Origin: Halomonas sp. Bachu 37
Lineage (GTDB): Bacteria; Pseudomonadota; Gammaproteobacteria; Pseudomonadales; Halomonadaceae
DNA: 64,000 nt
Direction: 5' to 3'
Assembly: GCF_039691755.1 (NCBI RefSeq)
Contig: NZ_CP137552.1
Span: 1,240,001-1,304,000 of the forward strand
Under the pieces are notes generated by a model. It did no database searches. It was not told where the DNA came from and saw nothing but the letters and a program-made list of their open reading frames with translations. Each line of letters begins with the position of its first letter. Position 1 is the stretch's first letter. Both the position numbers and the translations under genes were made by a program. This document shows positions 54,351-63,532 of this stretch, piece after piece.

Positions 54351-54367
54351 TGAATGTCTCCCATGGG

Positions 54368-54523
54368 TCATGCGAACGGACCTGACCCGAATCGCTCTTG
54401 CTGCAATGCAATATAGCTCAGGATACACTCTTGGCCAGCACTGTGCAGCATTTCAGCAATTTTAAACTGGCGCTTTTTTAGACTGACACCGCCGTCGGTC
54501 AATAGCGGCGTGAAGGCGTTCAT
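54368..54523 (-). CDS. 51-residue protein coupled to the biotin-carboxylase-like gene
   Basis: MNAFTPLLTDGGVSLKKRQF, then an amphipathic helix rich in Ala, Glu, Gln and Leu to GSGPFA. Its ATG overlaps the stop of the upstream gene by four bases (ATGA), and it ends 17 bases before the DUF3141 start, so it fills the gap in the same direction. I recognise no family. Reality rests on the coupling and spacing; it has no strong ribosome site of its own. Confidence 0.5.
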   Translation of the reverse strand: MNAFTPLLTDGGVSLKKRQFKIAEMLHSAGQECILSYIALQQERFGSGPFA

Positions 54524-55467
54524 GCTTTGCGTGTCGCCTTGTGTTGCAAGCACGTCAAGGCGCGGCGCTGGCGCCGTTCAAGTGCCTTGAGCGAGACCGC
54601 CGTCAAGGTCAAGAGCCCTTCATGACAGTTAGGCGGGGCATCCCAGCGTATTCCGGGGCCACCATCCAGCCCTTCCGGCGCCCACGGCAGCGAGATACGG
54701 TGAGTACGGGCGACAAGAGAAGATCGGAGATGCCGGGGGGCGATTTCAAGAGGCCGGCCTCTTGCCGCCTGAATCTGCTCGATAACCAGATCAAGGCCGG
54801 TGAGCGCCTCGCCCAGGGCCACTTCCAATCCCAGCCCCCCCGTCATCACCACGAAGCCCATACGGTTGCCGCTCACCGAAAAATGAACCGTGACGGCGGA
54901 ACGAACGTCGAGTTCGGTCACGCAGGTAACCGCCAACTGCCAGAGATAACGCCGCTGCTCGGGAGTCAAAAGCGGGCTGGGGGCAAGCCAAGAACCGAGA
55001 CAGTAACTCTGTACGGCATCGTTTTCGAGCAGTGTCGGCTGATAGTCGAACAACGCCATGGCATGGCCCTGGGCATCAGCGATGACCGCTACTGCGAGGT
55101 TGGCCGAACCCGGCGCGGCTAGCGGCACGCCGATTTCTCTTACCAGCTGACGAAGCGCGCTACCATCCAGCATCGCTTCCAGCAAGACGGCCCGCGGGGC
55201 GGCGACGCTCAGACCGTAGCGCTCGCATTCTCGAACCAGCGCCAATTGCGAGGCGGTATCCCGTGCGCCCGGCAAGATCAGGATGGAGGGGTTATCCTCT
55301 TGCTTGCGCAGTTCGGCATGCCAGGCGTCCGCTATCGACGATGCAGGGTCGACCGCTTTATGAATCAAACCAAGCTCATCGCAGGCCTGCTGCCAACGCC
55401 TTGCCGCAATACCGCAAGCGGCTATCAGCACATCCGGGCTATCCTCGTGATCAGTGTGATGCTCCAT
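54520..55467 (-). CDS. Degenerate biotin-carboxylase-like protein
   Basis: 315 residues, shorter than the ~450 of biotin carboxylase. The N-terminal part resembles the pre-ATP-grasp domain (RYGLSVAAPRAVLLEAM, then REIGVPLAAPG). The C-terminal part resembles the segment FLEMNTRLQVEH..VTGIDLV, but reads FVVMTGGLGLEVALGEALTGLDLV-like here. The catalytic Glu288, Asn290 and Arg292 of E. coli AccC are Val, Thr and Gly, while Glu296 is kept. Much of the ATP-grasp body is missing. It is probably a pseudoenzyme or sensor. The start at 55467 has GGGAGC upstream. It diverges from a LysR gene. Confidence 0.65.
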   Translation of the reverse strand: MEHHTDHEDSPDVLIAACGIAARRWQQACDELGLIHKAVDPASSIADAWHAELRKQEDNPSILILPGARDTASQLALVRECERYGLSVAAPRAVLLEAMLDGSALRQLVREIGVPLAAPGSANLAVAVIADAQGHAMALFDYQPTLLENDAVQSYCLGSWLAPSPLLTPEQRRYLWQLAVTCVTELDVRSAVTVHFSVSGNRMGFVVMTGGLGLEVALGEALTGLDLVIEQIQAARGRPLEIAPRHLRSSLVARTHRISLPWAPEGLDGGPGIRWDAPPNCHEGLLTLTAVSLKALERRQRRALTCLQHKATRKA

Positions 55468-55572
55468 CGATCGGTGCTCCCTAGCGACATGTAATAAGAG
55501 GGGCAAAACGTTGTTGAAATACGCTTATGAAAACAGTGATAGCATGAAGGCATGTGCCGGCGGAGAAATTCC

Positions 55573-56559
55573 ATGACGACCCCCTCGTTGCTCAATCGCT
55601 TGACCTTTCGCCAACTTCAGGTATTTCAGACGGTTTACCGGCAACACTCGTATTCGCGCGCCGCAGAGCAGCTCGGCCTGACCCAGCCCGCCGTGAGCGC
55701 CCAGATCCGCCAACTCGAACAGGCCCTGGGCCAGCCTCTGTTCAAATATGCGGGCAAGACGCTGCACATCCTGCCGGCCGCAGACACCCTAGCCAAGTCC
55801 ACCAAGGAGATCTTCGGCCAGTTATCGCGCCTGCAGATGAACCTGAGTGACATGGCCGGGACGATATCCGGGGAACTCAATCTGGCGGCAGTATCCTCGG
55901 CACAATACGTGGTGCCTTACCTGCTGGCTCGCTTCAGGTCGCGCTATCCCAATGTCCAAGTCCGCCTGAAGGTGTGCAATCGCAGCCAGGCCCTGGAACG
56001 CTTGGCCGAGCACAAGGATGATCTCGTCATCATGGCAATGGTGCCGGAAGACGAAAACCTGGTATTCATGCCCATCCTCGATAATGAGCTGATCGCCGTA
56101 GTCTGGCCGGAACATCCGCTACTGCATTCGCAAGCTCCCACCCTGTCCGACTTTGCTCAGCACTATGTGCTCTCTCGCGAGCCAGGGTCGGGGGTGCGTA
56201 ACGCCTTCGAACAGACCGCCGCCGCGCAGGGGCTCAAGCTCCCTCACTGTATCGAGCTAGGTACCAACGAGGCCATCAAGCAAGGCGTGATGGCGCATCT
56301 TGGCGTTGCGGTCCTGCCGCGCATGGCTGTACAGCTGGAACTCGAACAAGGCTTGCTGAAGGAGCTCGCTCTGCCGGATTTTCCATTGCGTCGCTCATGG
56401 TGCACGGTCTATTCACGGGAACACTTTCCTACGCCCGTCGCGGAGCTATTTCTGCGTTTCGTGCGTGAACATCTCACCGATCACCAGGCGCACTTCCAGG
56501 CCGCCCCAAGCCCCCTTCCCGGCCACGGCGTGGCCTGCTTGCCCTCTTTGCCGGACTAG
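55573..56559 (+). CDS. CbbR-like LysR regulator
   Basis: 328 residues. The helix-turn-helix (YSRAAEQLGLTQPAVSAQIRQLEQ) and the following LFKYAGKTLHILPAA are close to regulators of the CbbR type, which control carbon-fixation and related central-carbon genes. The effector domain contains VLSREPGSGVRNAFEQ. No RuBisCO gene is in the window, so the name gives only its subfamily. It diverges from the biotin-carboxylase-like gene by 105 bases and probably controls it. The start has GGAG seven bases upstream. Confidence 0.85.
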   Translation: MTTPSLLNRLTFRQLQVFQTVYRQHSYSRAAEQLGLTQPAVSAQIRQLEQALGQPLFKYAGKTLHILPAADTLAKSTKEIFGQLSRLQMNLSDMAGTISGELNLAAVSSAQYVVPYLLARFRSRYPNVQVRLKVCNRSQALERLAEHKDDLVIMAMVPEDENLVFMPILDNELIAVVWPEHPLLHSQAPTLSDFAQHYVLSREPGSGVRNAFEQTAAAQGLKLPHCIELGTNEAIKQGVMAHLGVAVLPRMAVQLELEQGLLKELALPDFPLRRSWCTVYSREHFPTPVAELFLRFVREHLTDHQAHFQAAPSPLPGHGVACLPSLPD

Positions 56560-56592
56560 GCTTTCCGCTTGAGGCTTCTGTCCAGTCAAGTC

Positions 56593-56631
56593 ACAAATAT
56601 GATACATTTGTCGCAGCTATATCCGTATCAT
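56593..56631. promoter_or_regulatory. Overlapping inverted repeats upstream of lipA
   Basis: ACAAAT (56593-56598) pairs with ATTTGT (56606-56611), and ATGATAC (56599-56605) pairs with GTATCAT (56625-56631). They lie 104-142 bases before lipA in an A+T-rich patch, and may be operator sites. Confidence 0.35.
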
Positions 56632-56734
56632 TCGGCAAGTCATCAGGGATAGGCTATTTCCGCGTAACCTAGGGGAAAACGACTCCCATCCCTAGCATGG
56701 CTTTGCTCGCCGCAGAGTAGAGAGGCTCACAGCT

Positions 56735-57802
56735 ATGAGCGACAACACCTCACCACGCGTGCCCAGCGGAGAAAAATTCCGCAACGAACATGGCATGGCG
56801 GTGATCAAGGATGGCATCAAGCAGCGCAAACAGGCCGAGACGGACCCTGCCCCGGCAAACCCCACCCTGGAACGCAAGCCCAAATGGTTACGCGCCCAGA
56901 TCCCTGGTGGTGAACGCTTCGAGGCGGTGAAGAAGAATGTCAGCCAGCATCGCTTGAGCACTGTCTGCGCCGAATCTCATTGTCCCAACATGGGAGAGTG
57001 CTGGAGCAACGGGACCGCCACCATCATGCTGATGGGTTCGGTATGTACCCGTGCCTGTCGCTTCTGCGCCGTCGATACCGGCAACCCCAAGGGATGGCTG
57101 GATCACGAGGAGCCGCAGAACACGGCGAAATCCGTCGAGTTGATGGGGCTGCGCTATATCGTGCTGACCTCGGTCGACCGCGACGACCTGCCCGATGGCG
57201 GTGCCGGGCACTATGCCGATTGTATTCGCTCGATCAAGACCTTGACGCCACACGTGGTGGTCGAAGCGCTGACCCCCGACTTCGATGGTGAAAAATCGGC
57301 TATTGAGCGTGTGGTCGATTCGGGGCTGGAAGTCTTCGCCCAGAATGTGGAAACCGTCGAGCGGCTGACCAGCAAGGTCCGTGACCCCCGCGCCGGCTAC
57401 CGCAAGACGCTGGACGTCCTCGCTCATGCCAAGCAGCATCGCCCTGAAGTAATCACCAAGACCAGTATCATGCTGGGCCTGGGCGAGACAGACGAGGAAA
57501 TCTTGCAGACCTTCGATGACCTGCGGGACATCGGCGTCGATATAGTCACCCTGGGTCAGTACCTGCGGCCAACCAAGAATCACCTGGCGGTCGAGCGCTG
57601 GGTCTCTCCCGAGGAGTTCGAGCGCTATCGTCAGCTGGGCCTGGAAAAAGGCTTCATGGAAGTGCCTGCCGGGCCTCTGGTGCGCTCCAGTTATCGCGCC
57701 GACAGGGTATTCGAAAAGAACAATCTGGGCCTGGCATCACCGGCGGACGTACCCGGACAGGCCCCGGATATCAATCGCATTCCGGTCAAGAACGTGGGCT
57801 GA
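56735..57802 (+). CDS. lipA: Lipoyl synthase
   Basis: 355 residues, a radical SAM enzyme that inserts two sulfurs into octanoyl-protein. The SAM cluster motif CTRACRFC gives Cys104, 108 and 111. The auxiliary cluster, which donates sulfur, uses Cys78, 83 and 89 ([12 protein letters not shown]). The start has GAGG upstream. It faces lipB, which makes its substrate; the two genes converge with a 55-base gap instead of lying in one operon. Confidence 0.97.
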   Translation: MSDNTSPRVPSGEKFRNEHGMAVIKDGIKQRKQAETDPAPANPTLERKPKWLRAQIPGGERFEAVKKNVSQHRLSTVCAESHCPNMGECWSNGTATIMLMGSVCTRACRFCAVDTGNPKGWLDHEEPQNTAKSVELMGLRYIVLTSVDRDDLPDGGAGHYADCIRSIKTLTPHVVVEALTPDFDGEKSAIERVVDSGLEVFAQNVETVERLTSKVRDPRAGYRKTLDVLAHAKQHRPEVITKTSIMLGLGETDEEILQTFDDLRDIGVDIVTLGQYLRPTKNHLAVERWVSPEEFERYRQLGLEKGFMEVPAGPLVRSSYRADRVFEKNNLGLASPADVPGQAPDINRIPVKNVG

Positions 57803-57843
57803 ACAAACAGACGCCCTTGTTCTTGCGTCCCAAAATGCCTTTG

Positions 57844-57876
57844 ACGCCCCGCCCGGTTCAAGCCGTCGCGGGGCGT
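57844..57876. terminator. Hairpin between lipA and lipB
   Basis: A perfect 9-bp G+C-rich stem (57844-57852 with 57868-57876) lies at the convergence and overlaps the last codons of lipB. No T run follows on either side, so termination efficiency is uncertain. Confidence 0.4.
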
Positions 57877-58532
57877 ATTGCTTGTTCAGGCGATAGATCA
57901 CGCCCCAACTCGCCTGCCAGACAATGGGCAAGACGCAGTGCAACCTGGTCAAAATCCACCGTTCCTTCCACCCGGTCGGCCAGGCGCGTCATCGCCATCC
58001 CTGCATAGCCGCACGGGTTGATACGGTCGAATGGGGACAGGTCGCCGTTCACGTTCAAGGCCACCCCATGGAAACTGGCTCCGCGGCGGATACGCAGGCC
58101 GAGTGAAGCGATCTTGGCCTCGCCAATATACACACCCGGAGCATCGGGGCGCGCCCTGGCGTCAACGCTGTATTCGCTCAATACCTTGATTACCGCGTTT
58201 TCCAGAGCACTGACCAGGTCCCTGACGCCCAACCGCGCCCGGCGCACATCGAGCAATGGGTACAACACCACCTGGCCTGGCCCATGGTAGGTCACCTGGC
58301 CGCCGCGATCCGTCTGCACCACCGGAATGTCTCCCGGCATCAGCAGATGTTCGGGCTTGCCCGCCTGGCCCTGGGTGAAAACGGGATGGTGCTCCACCAG
58401 CCAGAACTGATCCTGGGTATCGGCATCGCGCGTATCCGTCAACTCCCGCATGGCCTCCCACACCGGCCGATAGTGCTGCAGCCCCAGAGTGTGTAGGGCG
58501 ATGGGCGGCAAGGGAGACGTAGAGGGACTCAT
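57858..58532 (-). CDS. lipB: Octanoyltransferase
   Basis: 224 residues. It moves octanoyl from acyl carrier protein to lipoyl domains, the first step of lipoate synthesis. The signature [19 protein letters not shown], catalytic Cys in NPCGYAGM and Lys in [12 protein letters not shown] are all present. The ATG shares its A with the ybeD stop (TGATG), so translation is coupled to ybeD. It ends the cell-wall/lipoate run that starts at mrdA. Confidence 0.96.
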   Translation of the reverse strand: MSPSTSPLPPIALHTLGLQHYRPVWEAMRELTDTRDADTQDQFWLVEHHPVFTQGQAGKPEHLLMPGDIPVVQTDRGGQVTYHGPGQVVLYPLLDVRRARLGVRDLVSALENAVIKVLSEYSVDARARPDAPGVYIGEAKIASLGLRIRRGASFHGVALNVNGDLSPFDRINPCGYAGMAMTRLADRVEGTVDFDQVALRLAHCLAGELGRDLSPEQAIRPATA

Positions 58533-58846
58533 CACACCACCATGTGGACGCGACCGGTTGCCTTGAGATCGACGAACAACTGCTGTAGCTGCGCCTCGCC
58601 CGTGGCGGTGATGGTGATCCGAACCGACTGGAAACGTCCATTGCGGCTGTCGATGACCTGCAAGCCGGCCGCATCGAAATCGGGGTCATGCTGCACGACG
58701 ACCTGGCAAACCGTGGCGGCAAAATCCTCCGCGGCGTCCCCTACCACCTTGATGGGGTAATCGCAGGGAAAGGTGATTTTCGCGGCTTCATCCGCCCGAC
58801 TAGTCTCTGAAGGCTGGCGTAGATCGCGGATACCGGTGTTTTTCAT
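58532..58846 (-). CDS. ybeD: YbeD family protein (DUF493)
   Basis: 104 residues, a small ferredoxin-like alpha/beta fold. The conserved [19 protein letters not shown] is near residue 25, and [20 protein letters not shown] follows. The family lies between dacA and lipB in E. coli; function is unknown, perhaps allosteric sensing linked to lipoate. The start at 58846 has AGGTG upstream; 23 earlier in-frame residues do not match the family. Confidence 0.93.
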   Translation of the reverse strand: MKNTGIRDLRQPSETSRADEAAKITFPCDYPIKVVGDAAEDFAATVCQVVVQHDPDFDAAGLQVIDSRNGRFQSVRITITATGEAQLQQLFVDLKATGRVHMVV

Positions 58847-58917
58847 GGAGCACCTGTGCCTATAACCAAGTATTTTAGTCGGGTTATTATACGTAAGTCT
58901 TTCCCCAACTCCCAATC

Positions 58918-60117
58918 TCAGTCAAGAAAATTGCCGAGCAGGTCGCTAAAGAACCGGCGCACATGATCGAACATGCGCTTGAAAAACCCGCCCTCCTCGA
59001 TATCTTCCAGCGCAACCAGGGGCCTTTCACCCACGACCTCCTCGCCCATGTGAACCTCGAGAGTACCGACTTCCTCACCCACGCTGATCGGCGCAGTGAG
59101 ATCTGAACGAATATCCAGACGCGCCGTCAGTTCTTCATTGCGGTTGCGAGGCAGGGTCATGTGAACCGCTTCATCCACACCGACACGCACTTCATTGCTG
59201 CTGCCGCCCCAGATTCGGGGGGTGGTCAGCACCGCACCCCGCTCATAGAGATTCAGCGTTTCATAATAGCGAAAGCCGTAGCTCAATAACTTCTGGGTTT
59301 CCTGCGCCCGGGCCTCTTCCGAACTGGTGCCCATTACCACCGAGATCAGACGCATGCCATCGCGCTTGGCCGATGCCACCAGGCCGTAGCCCGCTTCCTC
59401 GGTCCATCCCGTTTTCAGCCCATCCACCGTCGGGTCGCGCCAGAGAAGTCGATTACGATTGGGCTGGCTGATTTCGCCGAAGGTGAAGTTGCGCTGGGAG
59501 TAGATTGCGTAGTGTTCCGGATAATCATTGATAATGTGCTGGGAGAGCAGCGCCATGTCCCGTGCCGAGGAGTAGTGGTTTTCGCCCGGCAAGCCGGTGG
59601 GATTGACGAAATTGGTGTTGTGCATGCCCAGGCGTGTCGCGTGCTGATTCATCAGGTCGGCGAAAGGCGCCTCGCCTCCCGCCAGGTGTTCAGCCATGGC
59701 GACACTGGCATCGTTACCCGAGACAATGATGATCCCGTGCAACAGATCATCTAGCTGAACCTGAGTACCGACTTCGATAAACATCTTGGAGCCGCCGGTA
59801 CGCCAGGCATGCTCGCTGATGTTTATCATGTCGTCCAGGTTGATGGTGCCTCTATCCAGCTCACGCTCGATAAGATAGGCAGTCATGAGCTTGGTCAGAC
59901 TGGCGGGAGGCAACCTTTCATCAGCGTTGTGCTCTACCAGGACTCGCCCGCTGTCGGCATCCATGAGAATCCAGGCGCTGGCCGCCAACTGCGGCGGATT
60001 GGGAATCATGGTCTGCGGCTGGGGAATCACCTGGGCCCAGGCGGTGGACAAGGTCAATAGCATGCCCAGCAACCAAGGCATCGGACGTAACCGAGTGAAG
60101 AGATGCAGCACTTTCAT
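58918..60117 (-). CDS. dacA: D-Ala-D-Ala carboxypeptidase (PBP5/6 type)
   Basis: 399 residues. A signal peptide ends at AWA. The three serine-penicillin-binding motifs are Ser73-Leu-Thr-Lys (PASLTKLM), SGN in IIVSGNDASVA and KTG in DGLKTGWTEEAG. A beta-sandwich and a C-terminal amphipathic helix (MFDHVRRFFSDLLGNFL) anchor it to the inner membrane. It trims the terminal D-alanine from stem peptides. Start 60117 has only a weak site; a longer start at 60156 exists but would extend the signal peptide. Confidence 0.95.
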   Translation of the reverse strand: MKVLHLFTRLRPMPWLLGMLLTLSTAWAQVIPQPQTMIPNPPQLAASAWILMDADSGRVLVEHNADERLPPASLTKLMTAYLIERELDRGTINLDDMINISEHAWRTGGSKMFIEVGTQVQLDDLLHGIIIVSGNDASVAMAEHLAGGEAPFADLMNQHATRLGMHNTNFVNPTGLPGENHYSSARDMALLSQHIINDYPEHYAIYSQRNFTFGEISQPNRNRLLWRDPTVDGLKTGWTEEAGYGLVASAKRDGMRLISVVMGTSSEEARAQETQKLLSYGFRYYETLNLYERGAVLTTPRIWGGSSNEVRVGVDEAVHMTLPRNRNEELTARLDIRSDLTAPISVGEEVGTLEVHMGEEVVGERPLVALEDIEEGGFFKRMFDHVRRFFSDLLGNFLD

Positions 60118-60255
60118 GGAAGATTTCTCGTTAACAATGTCATTCTGGATATTCAATACAGGCCTGGCGCATGGCCTTGCCCAGGCTATATCGTTGGCTC
60201 GTACGCCGTCGTTGATCCCTGCGTTTTATTGGTATTACTTTGCCACAAATCTTAC

Positions 60256-61281
60256 TCATTCCACCACAAAGGCCTGGGCGAACCCGGCCTGGCGCAAGGC
60301 TTCTTTCAATGAGTCCAGCTCGCGAGAGCGCTCGACAGGCCCCACTTGAACACGGTGAACGTCAGTATCGCTTTGCACTCTCACCGATTGCGCCAATTCG
60401 CTTTCCAGGCGTGTCTTGAGCGCGGCGGCACTTTCCGATGAGCCTAACGCTGCAATTTGCAGGTAGACTGGCTGTTCAAGATTCCGCTCGGTTGCCGAGT
60501 TCGTGGCAGCTGTTTCTGGCGTAGCCACTGCTGGCTCGCTTGACCTCGGACCCTGCCCGCGGTTGCCGGAAGCGGAGCGAGCCGCCGACGCGACAGAGCT
60601 GCTTCCCACAGCCGCTGAAGCAATGGTGGAAGCCGCCCCGGCATTTTCCGCCAGCCAGGCTTTTGGTTCGATGGCTTCAACCCTGACCGGTCCTGTACCG
60701 TCGTCGAGGATATTCAGGCGTGCCGCCGCCGCATATGAGAGATCAATTTCCCGGTCGCTGTGGAACGGACCACGGTCGTTGACCCGCACGATCACCGACC
60801 GCCCGTTATCCAAGTTGGTCACCCGGGCATAAGTGGGCAGCGGCAGGGAGCGGTGCGCTGCCGACATCTTGTACATGTCGTAGATTTCACCATTAGACGT
60901 AGCGTAACCGTGAAATTTTTCGCCATACCATGAGGCATTGCCCTGCTTGGCATAACCCCGTGAATCGGGGAGTACCTGGTAGGTCTTGCCCCATACCTCA
61001 TAACTGGGACGATTGCCGGCACGCGAAGGGGATTCAATGCGCGGCATCGCATCGGGTACCTCGGCTACATTCGGCGGATCCAGAGGGTAGGCGTCGCCAC
61101 TCATGGCATAACGACCCCCGCCGGATGAGGAAGTCGCTGTATTCGTAGGCGCAGTCGCGTCATTTCCCGCACGGCTAGCACTTCCCGTCGAAGGCACGTC
61201 GCGACTAGCGCATCCCGAAAGCACGGCTAACGCCAGGGTACCCGCCGCCAGACGCCGAATCAGCTTGGGTTGGCTGCTCAT
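60256..61281 (-). CDS. rlpA: RlpA septal lytic transglycosylase lipoprotein
   Basis: 341 residues. Lipobox LSGC with Cys24. A double-psi beta-barrel (GNASWYGEKFHGYATSNGE to VNDRGPFHSDREIDLS, about 115-200) carries the catalytic Glu/Asp/His region. An Ala/Ser-rich linker leads to a C-terminal SPOR domain. In Pseudomonas RlpA cleaves glycan strands lacking stem peptides. Its ATG overlaps the mltB stop by four bases, with GAGGAAG upstream. DacA lies downstream after about 140 bases. Confidence 0.95.
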   Translation of the reverse strand: MSSQPKLIRRLAAGTLALAVLSGCASRDVPSTGSASRAGNDATAPTNTATSSSGGGRYAMSGDAYPLDPPNVAEVPDAMPRIESPSRAGNRPSYEVWGKTYQVLPDSRGYAKQGNASWYGEKFHGYATSNGEIYDMYKMSAAHRSLPLPTYARVTNLDNGRSVIVRVNDRGPFHSDREIDLSYAAAARLNILDDGTGPVRVEAIEPKAWLAENAGAASTIASAAVGSSSVASAARSASGNRGQGPRSSEPAVATPETAATNSATERNLEQPVYLQIAALGSSESAAALKTRLESELAQSVRVQSDTDVHRVQVGPVERSRELDSLKEALRQAGFAQAFVVE

Positions 61282-62303
61282 GACTCTTCCTCGCGGTATT
61301 CGGCTAGTGCCGCGGCAAGTTCGGTGACCGCCATCGCATATAGATGGCTATGGTTATAGCGTGTGATCACGTAAAAATTGTGCCGACCGAGACGATAGCG
61401 GTAATCGTCCTGCGCCTGATCCAGGGCCAGCGGGATCACGCTCTGGTCAGGTTCCAGCGCCTCGGCCGGTTCGACACCCCGATCCTGAAGCTCTTCGACA
61501 GAGATATAGGGGGGAGCAGTCCGGTTGAACTCGATGGAGCCGGGCAATTCGGCAGGGCCGCTTGCTTCATGGTAGATGGCGTCGCCGGCACGCCAGCCAT
61601 GTTCGGCAAAATAGTTGCCCACACTACCGATGGCATCCACCGGGTTATGCCAGAGGTCGCGCTGGCCATCGCCGTCGAAATCCACCGCATAAGCCCGGTA
61701 GCTGGTGGGGAGGAATTGCGGGTAGCCCATCGCTCCGGCATACGAGCCTTTCAACGTATCGGCGGCCACGCCCTGTTCATGGGTGATTTCCAGAAACGCC
61801 GCCAACTCGCCGCGAAAGAACTCTCCCCGCGAAGGATGGTGAAACGCCAGTGTGGCCAGAGAGTCCAGCACACGGTGGCGCCCGGTATGGCGCCCGTAAT
61901 AGGTCTCCACGCCGATGATCGCGGCCACGATCTCAGGCGGGACGCCATAACGCGCCTCGACGCGTTCCAGCGCCTCGGCATGCTCCGCCATGAAAGCGGC
62001 TCCCGCCTCGATACGTTCGGACTGGATGAAAATATCGCGATAGTCGCCCCAGCTCAGCCGCCGCTCGGCCGCGCCTTCCATGGCATCCAGGACCGTCTGG
62101 CTGAACTCGGCTTCGCGCAGGGTATCTTCCAGCCAGTCTCGCGGAACCCCAAGGCGTTGCACATTCTCGACCAGGCGTGCGACTTCTGCGTGCTCGGCGG
62201 GATCGAACTCGGACGGTTGCGCCCAGACATTCGGCGCGCAGTAGATCAGCGCAGCAACTACCGGTACCAGGCGAATCCTTGCCTTCCAGGTGGATATCTT
62301 CAT
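61278..62303 (-). CDS. mltB: Membrane-bound lytic transglycosylase B
   Basis: 341 residues, exported; the signal peptide ends near VWAQP, and no lipobox is seen, so it may be soluble in the periplasm unlike E. coli MltB. The catalytic Glu133 is in AAIIGVETYYGRHTG, and KGSYAGAMGYPQFLPTSYRAYAVDFDGDG is the family's substrate and EF-hand-like segment. It cleaves glycan strands to give 1,6-anhydro ends. The start has AGGAACC upstream. rodA lies upstream by 66 bases. Confidence 0.94.
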   Translation of the reverse strand: MKISTWKARIRLVPVVAALIYCAPNVWAQPSEFDPAEHAEVARLVENVQRLGVPRDWLEDTLREAEFSQTVLDAMEGAAERRLSWGDYRDIFIQSERIEAGAAFMAEHAEALERVEARYGVPPEIVAAIIGVETYYGRHTGRHRVLDSLATLAFHHPSRGEFFRGELAAFLEITHEQGVAADTLKGSYAGAMGYPQFLPTSYRAYAVDFDGDGQRDLWHNPVDAIGSVGNYFAEHGWRAGDAIYHEASGPAELPGSIEFNRTAPPYISVEELQDRGVEPAEALEPDQSVIPLALDQAQDDYRYRLGRHNFYVITRYNHSHLYAMAVTELAAALAEYREEES

Positions 62304-62369
62304 TGTCGGTTCCTGAGATTATCCTTAATGAGCTTCACCATGTGTATCATGGCGCTTGGCGCCAGAAGC

Positions 62370-63530
62370 TTAACGCGGCAATAAGCGACGATGGGAGTGG
62401 ATCGACATGAGGATACCGAAACCGGCCATCAAGGTCACGCTGGAGGTACCCCCGTAACTGACCAGAGGTAACGGCACGCCCACCACCGGCAGAATACCAC
62501 TGACCATGCCCACATTGACGAACACGTAAATAAAGAAAGTGAGGATAATGCTACCCGCGAACAAGCGACCGAAGGTGTCATGCGCACACCCTGCCAACCA
62601 CAGCCCCCGCATCACGATCATCAAGTAGAGCAACAACAGTACCAGCATACCCACCAGGCCGAACTCCTCACCCAGTACGGCGATAATGAAATCCGTATGG
62701 CGTTCCGGCAGGAATTCTAGTTGCGACTGGGTCCCTTGCAGCCAGCCCTTGCCCAGTAGCCCGCCACTGCCGATGGCGGTGGTGGATTGAATGATATTCC
62801 AGCCCGCCCCCAATGGATCGCTGTCAGGGTTGAGAAAGGTCAGAACGCGTTGGCGCTGATAGTTGTGCAGATTCATCCATAACAGCGGCAAGGCGGAAGC
62901 GGCCAGCACGACAAAAAAGGCGATCAATCGCCAGGATAGACCGGCCAGAAGCACCACAATGACCGCCGCGCTGCCTACCAGCAATGCGGTGCCCAGGTCG
63001 GGTTGGTTGGCAATCAGCCCGATAGGAACCCCAATGATCACAGCGCAAGCCGCCAGGTCACGCATGCGTGGCGGCAGTTCACGCCGGCTCAGGTACGCCG
63101 CCACCATTAAGGGCATGGCCAGCTTCATCAATTCAGAAGGTTGAAAGCGAATCACTCCTGGGATCACTAGCCACCGCTTGGCCCCCATGCCCATATCACC
63201 TGCCACTTCCACCGCCAGCAGCATCAGTATCCCCAGGCCATAGGCGAGCGGCGCCCAGCGCTGGAAAGTGGAGGGCGAAAACTGCGCCAATATCACCGCG
63301 CCCATCAGAGCCACACAAAATCTCGTCCCCTGAGCAAACACGGTTTCGATACGCTGGCCCGAGGCGCTGTACAAGACCAACAACCCCGCTACCATGAGAA
63401 CGATCAACATGCCCAGCAGCCACGGGTCCAGATGGATACGTTCCCACAGGCTTTTTCGCCGTGCGATACCGCTCTCGGGAGGTCGTACCGGATAAGCGCG
63501 CCGACCCAGGGTCAAGCTCCTCAAGCTCAC
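62370..63530 (-). CDS. rodA: RodA glycan polymerase (SEDS)
   Basis: About 386 residues, ten membrane helices. RodA polymerises peptidoglycan for side-wall growth with PBP2. The conserved GAKRWLVIPGVIRFQPSE and the catalytic-loop region with NQPDLGTALL are present, and the C terminus reads PLPLVSYGGTSSVTLMAGFG. It starts at GTG. I chose 63530 because GAGGAG is five bases upstream; the GTG at 63536 (GTGA overlap with mrdA) has that site too close. Confidence 0.96.
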   Translation of the reverse strand: MSLRSLTLGRRAYPVRPPESGIARRKSLWERIHLDPWLLGMLIVLMVAGLLVLYSASGQRIETVFAQGTRFCVALMGAVILAQFSPSTFQRWAPLAYGLGILMLLAVEVAGDMGMGAKRWLVIPGVIRFQPSELMKLAMPLMVAAYLSRRELPPRMRDLAACAVIIGVPIGLIANQPDLGTALLVGSAAVIVVLLAGLSWRLIAFFVVLAASALPLLWMNLHNYQRQRVLTFLNPDSDPLGAGWNIIQSTTAIGSGGLLGKGWLQGTQSQLEFLPERHTDFIIAVLGEEFGLVGMLVLLLLYLMIVMRGLWLAGCAHDTFGRLFAGSIILTFFIYVFVNVGMVSGILPVVGVPLPLVSYGGTSSVTLMAGFGILMSIHSHRRLLPR

Positions 63531-63532
63531 TG

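Noticed and set aside
52827..54353. A 508-codon plus-strand open frame
   Set aside because: It is the mirror of the DUF3141 gene, caused by high G+C codon use; no ribosome site or recognisable domain.
54468..54510. Possible terminator between the biotin-carboxylase-like gene and DUF3141
   Set aside because: A short CGCCG/CGGCG stem exists, but read leftward it is followed by A, not T, and a coupled small gene spans it.
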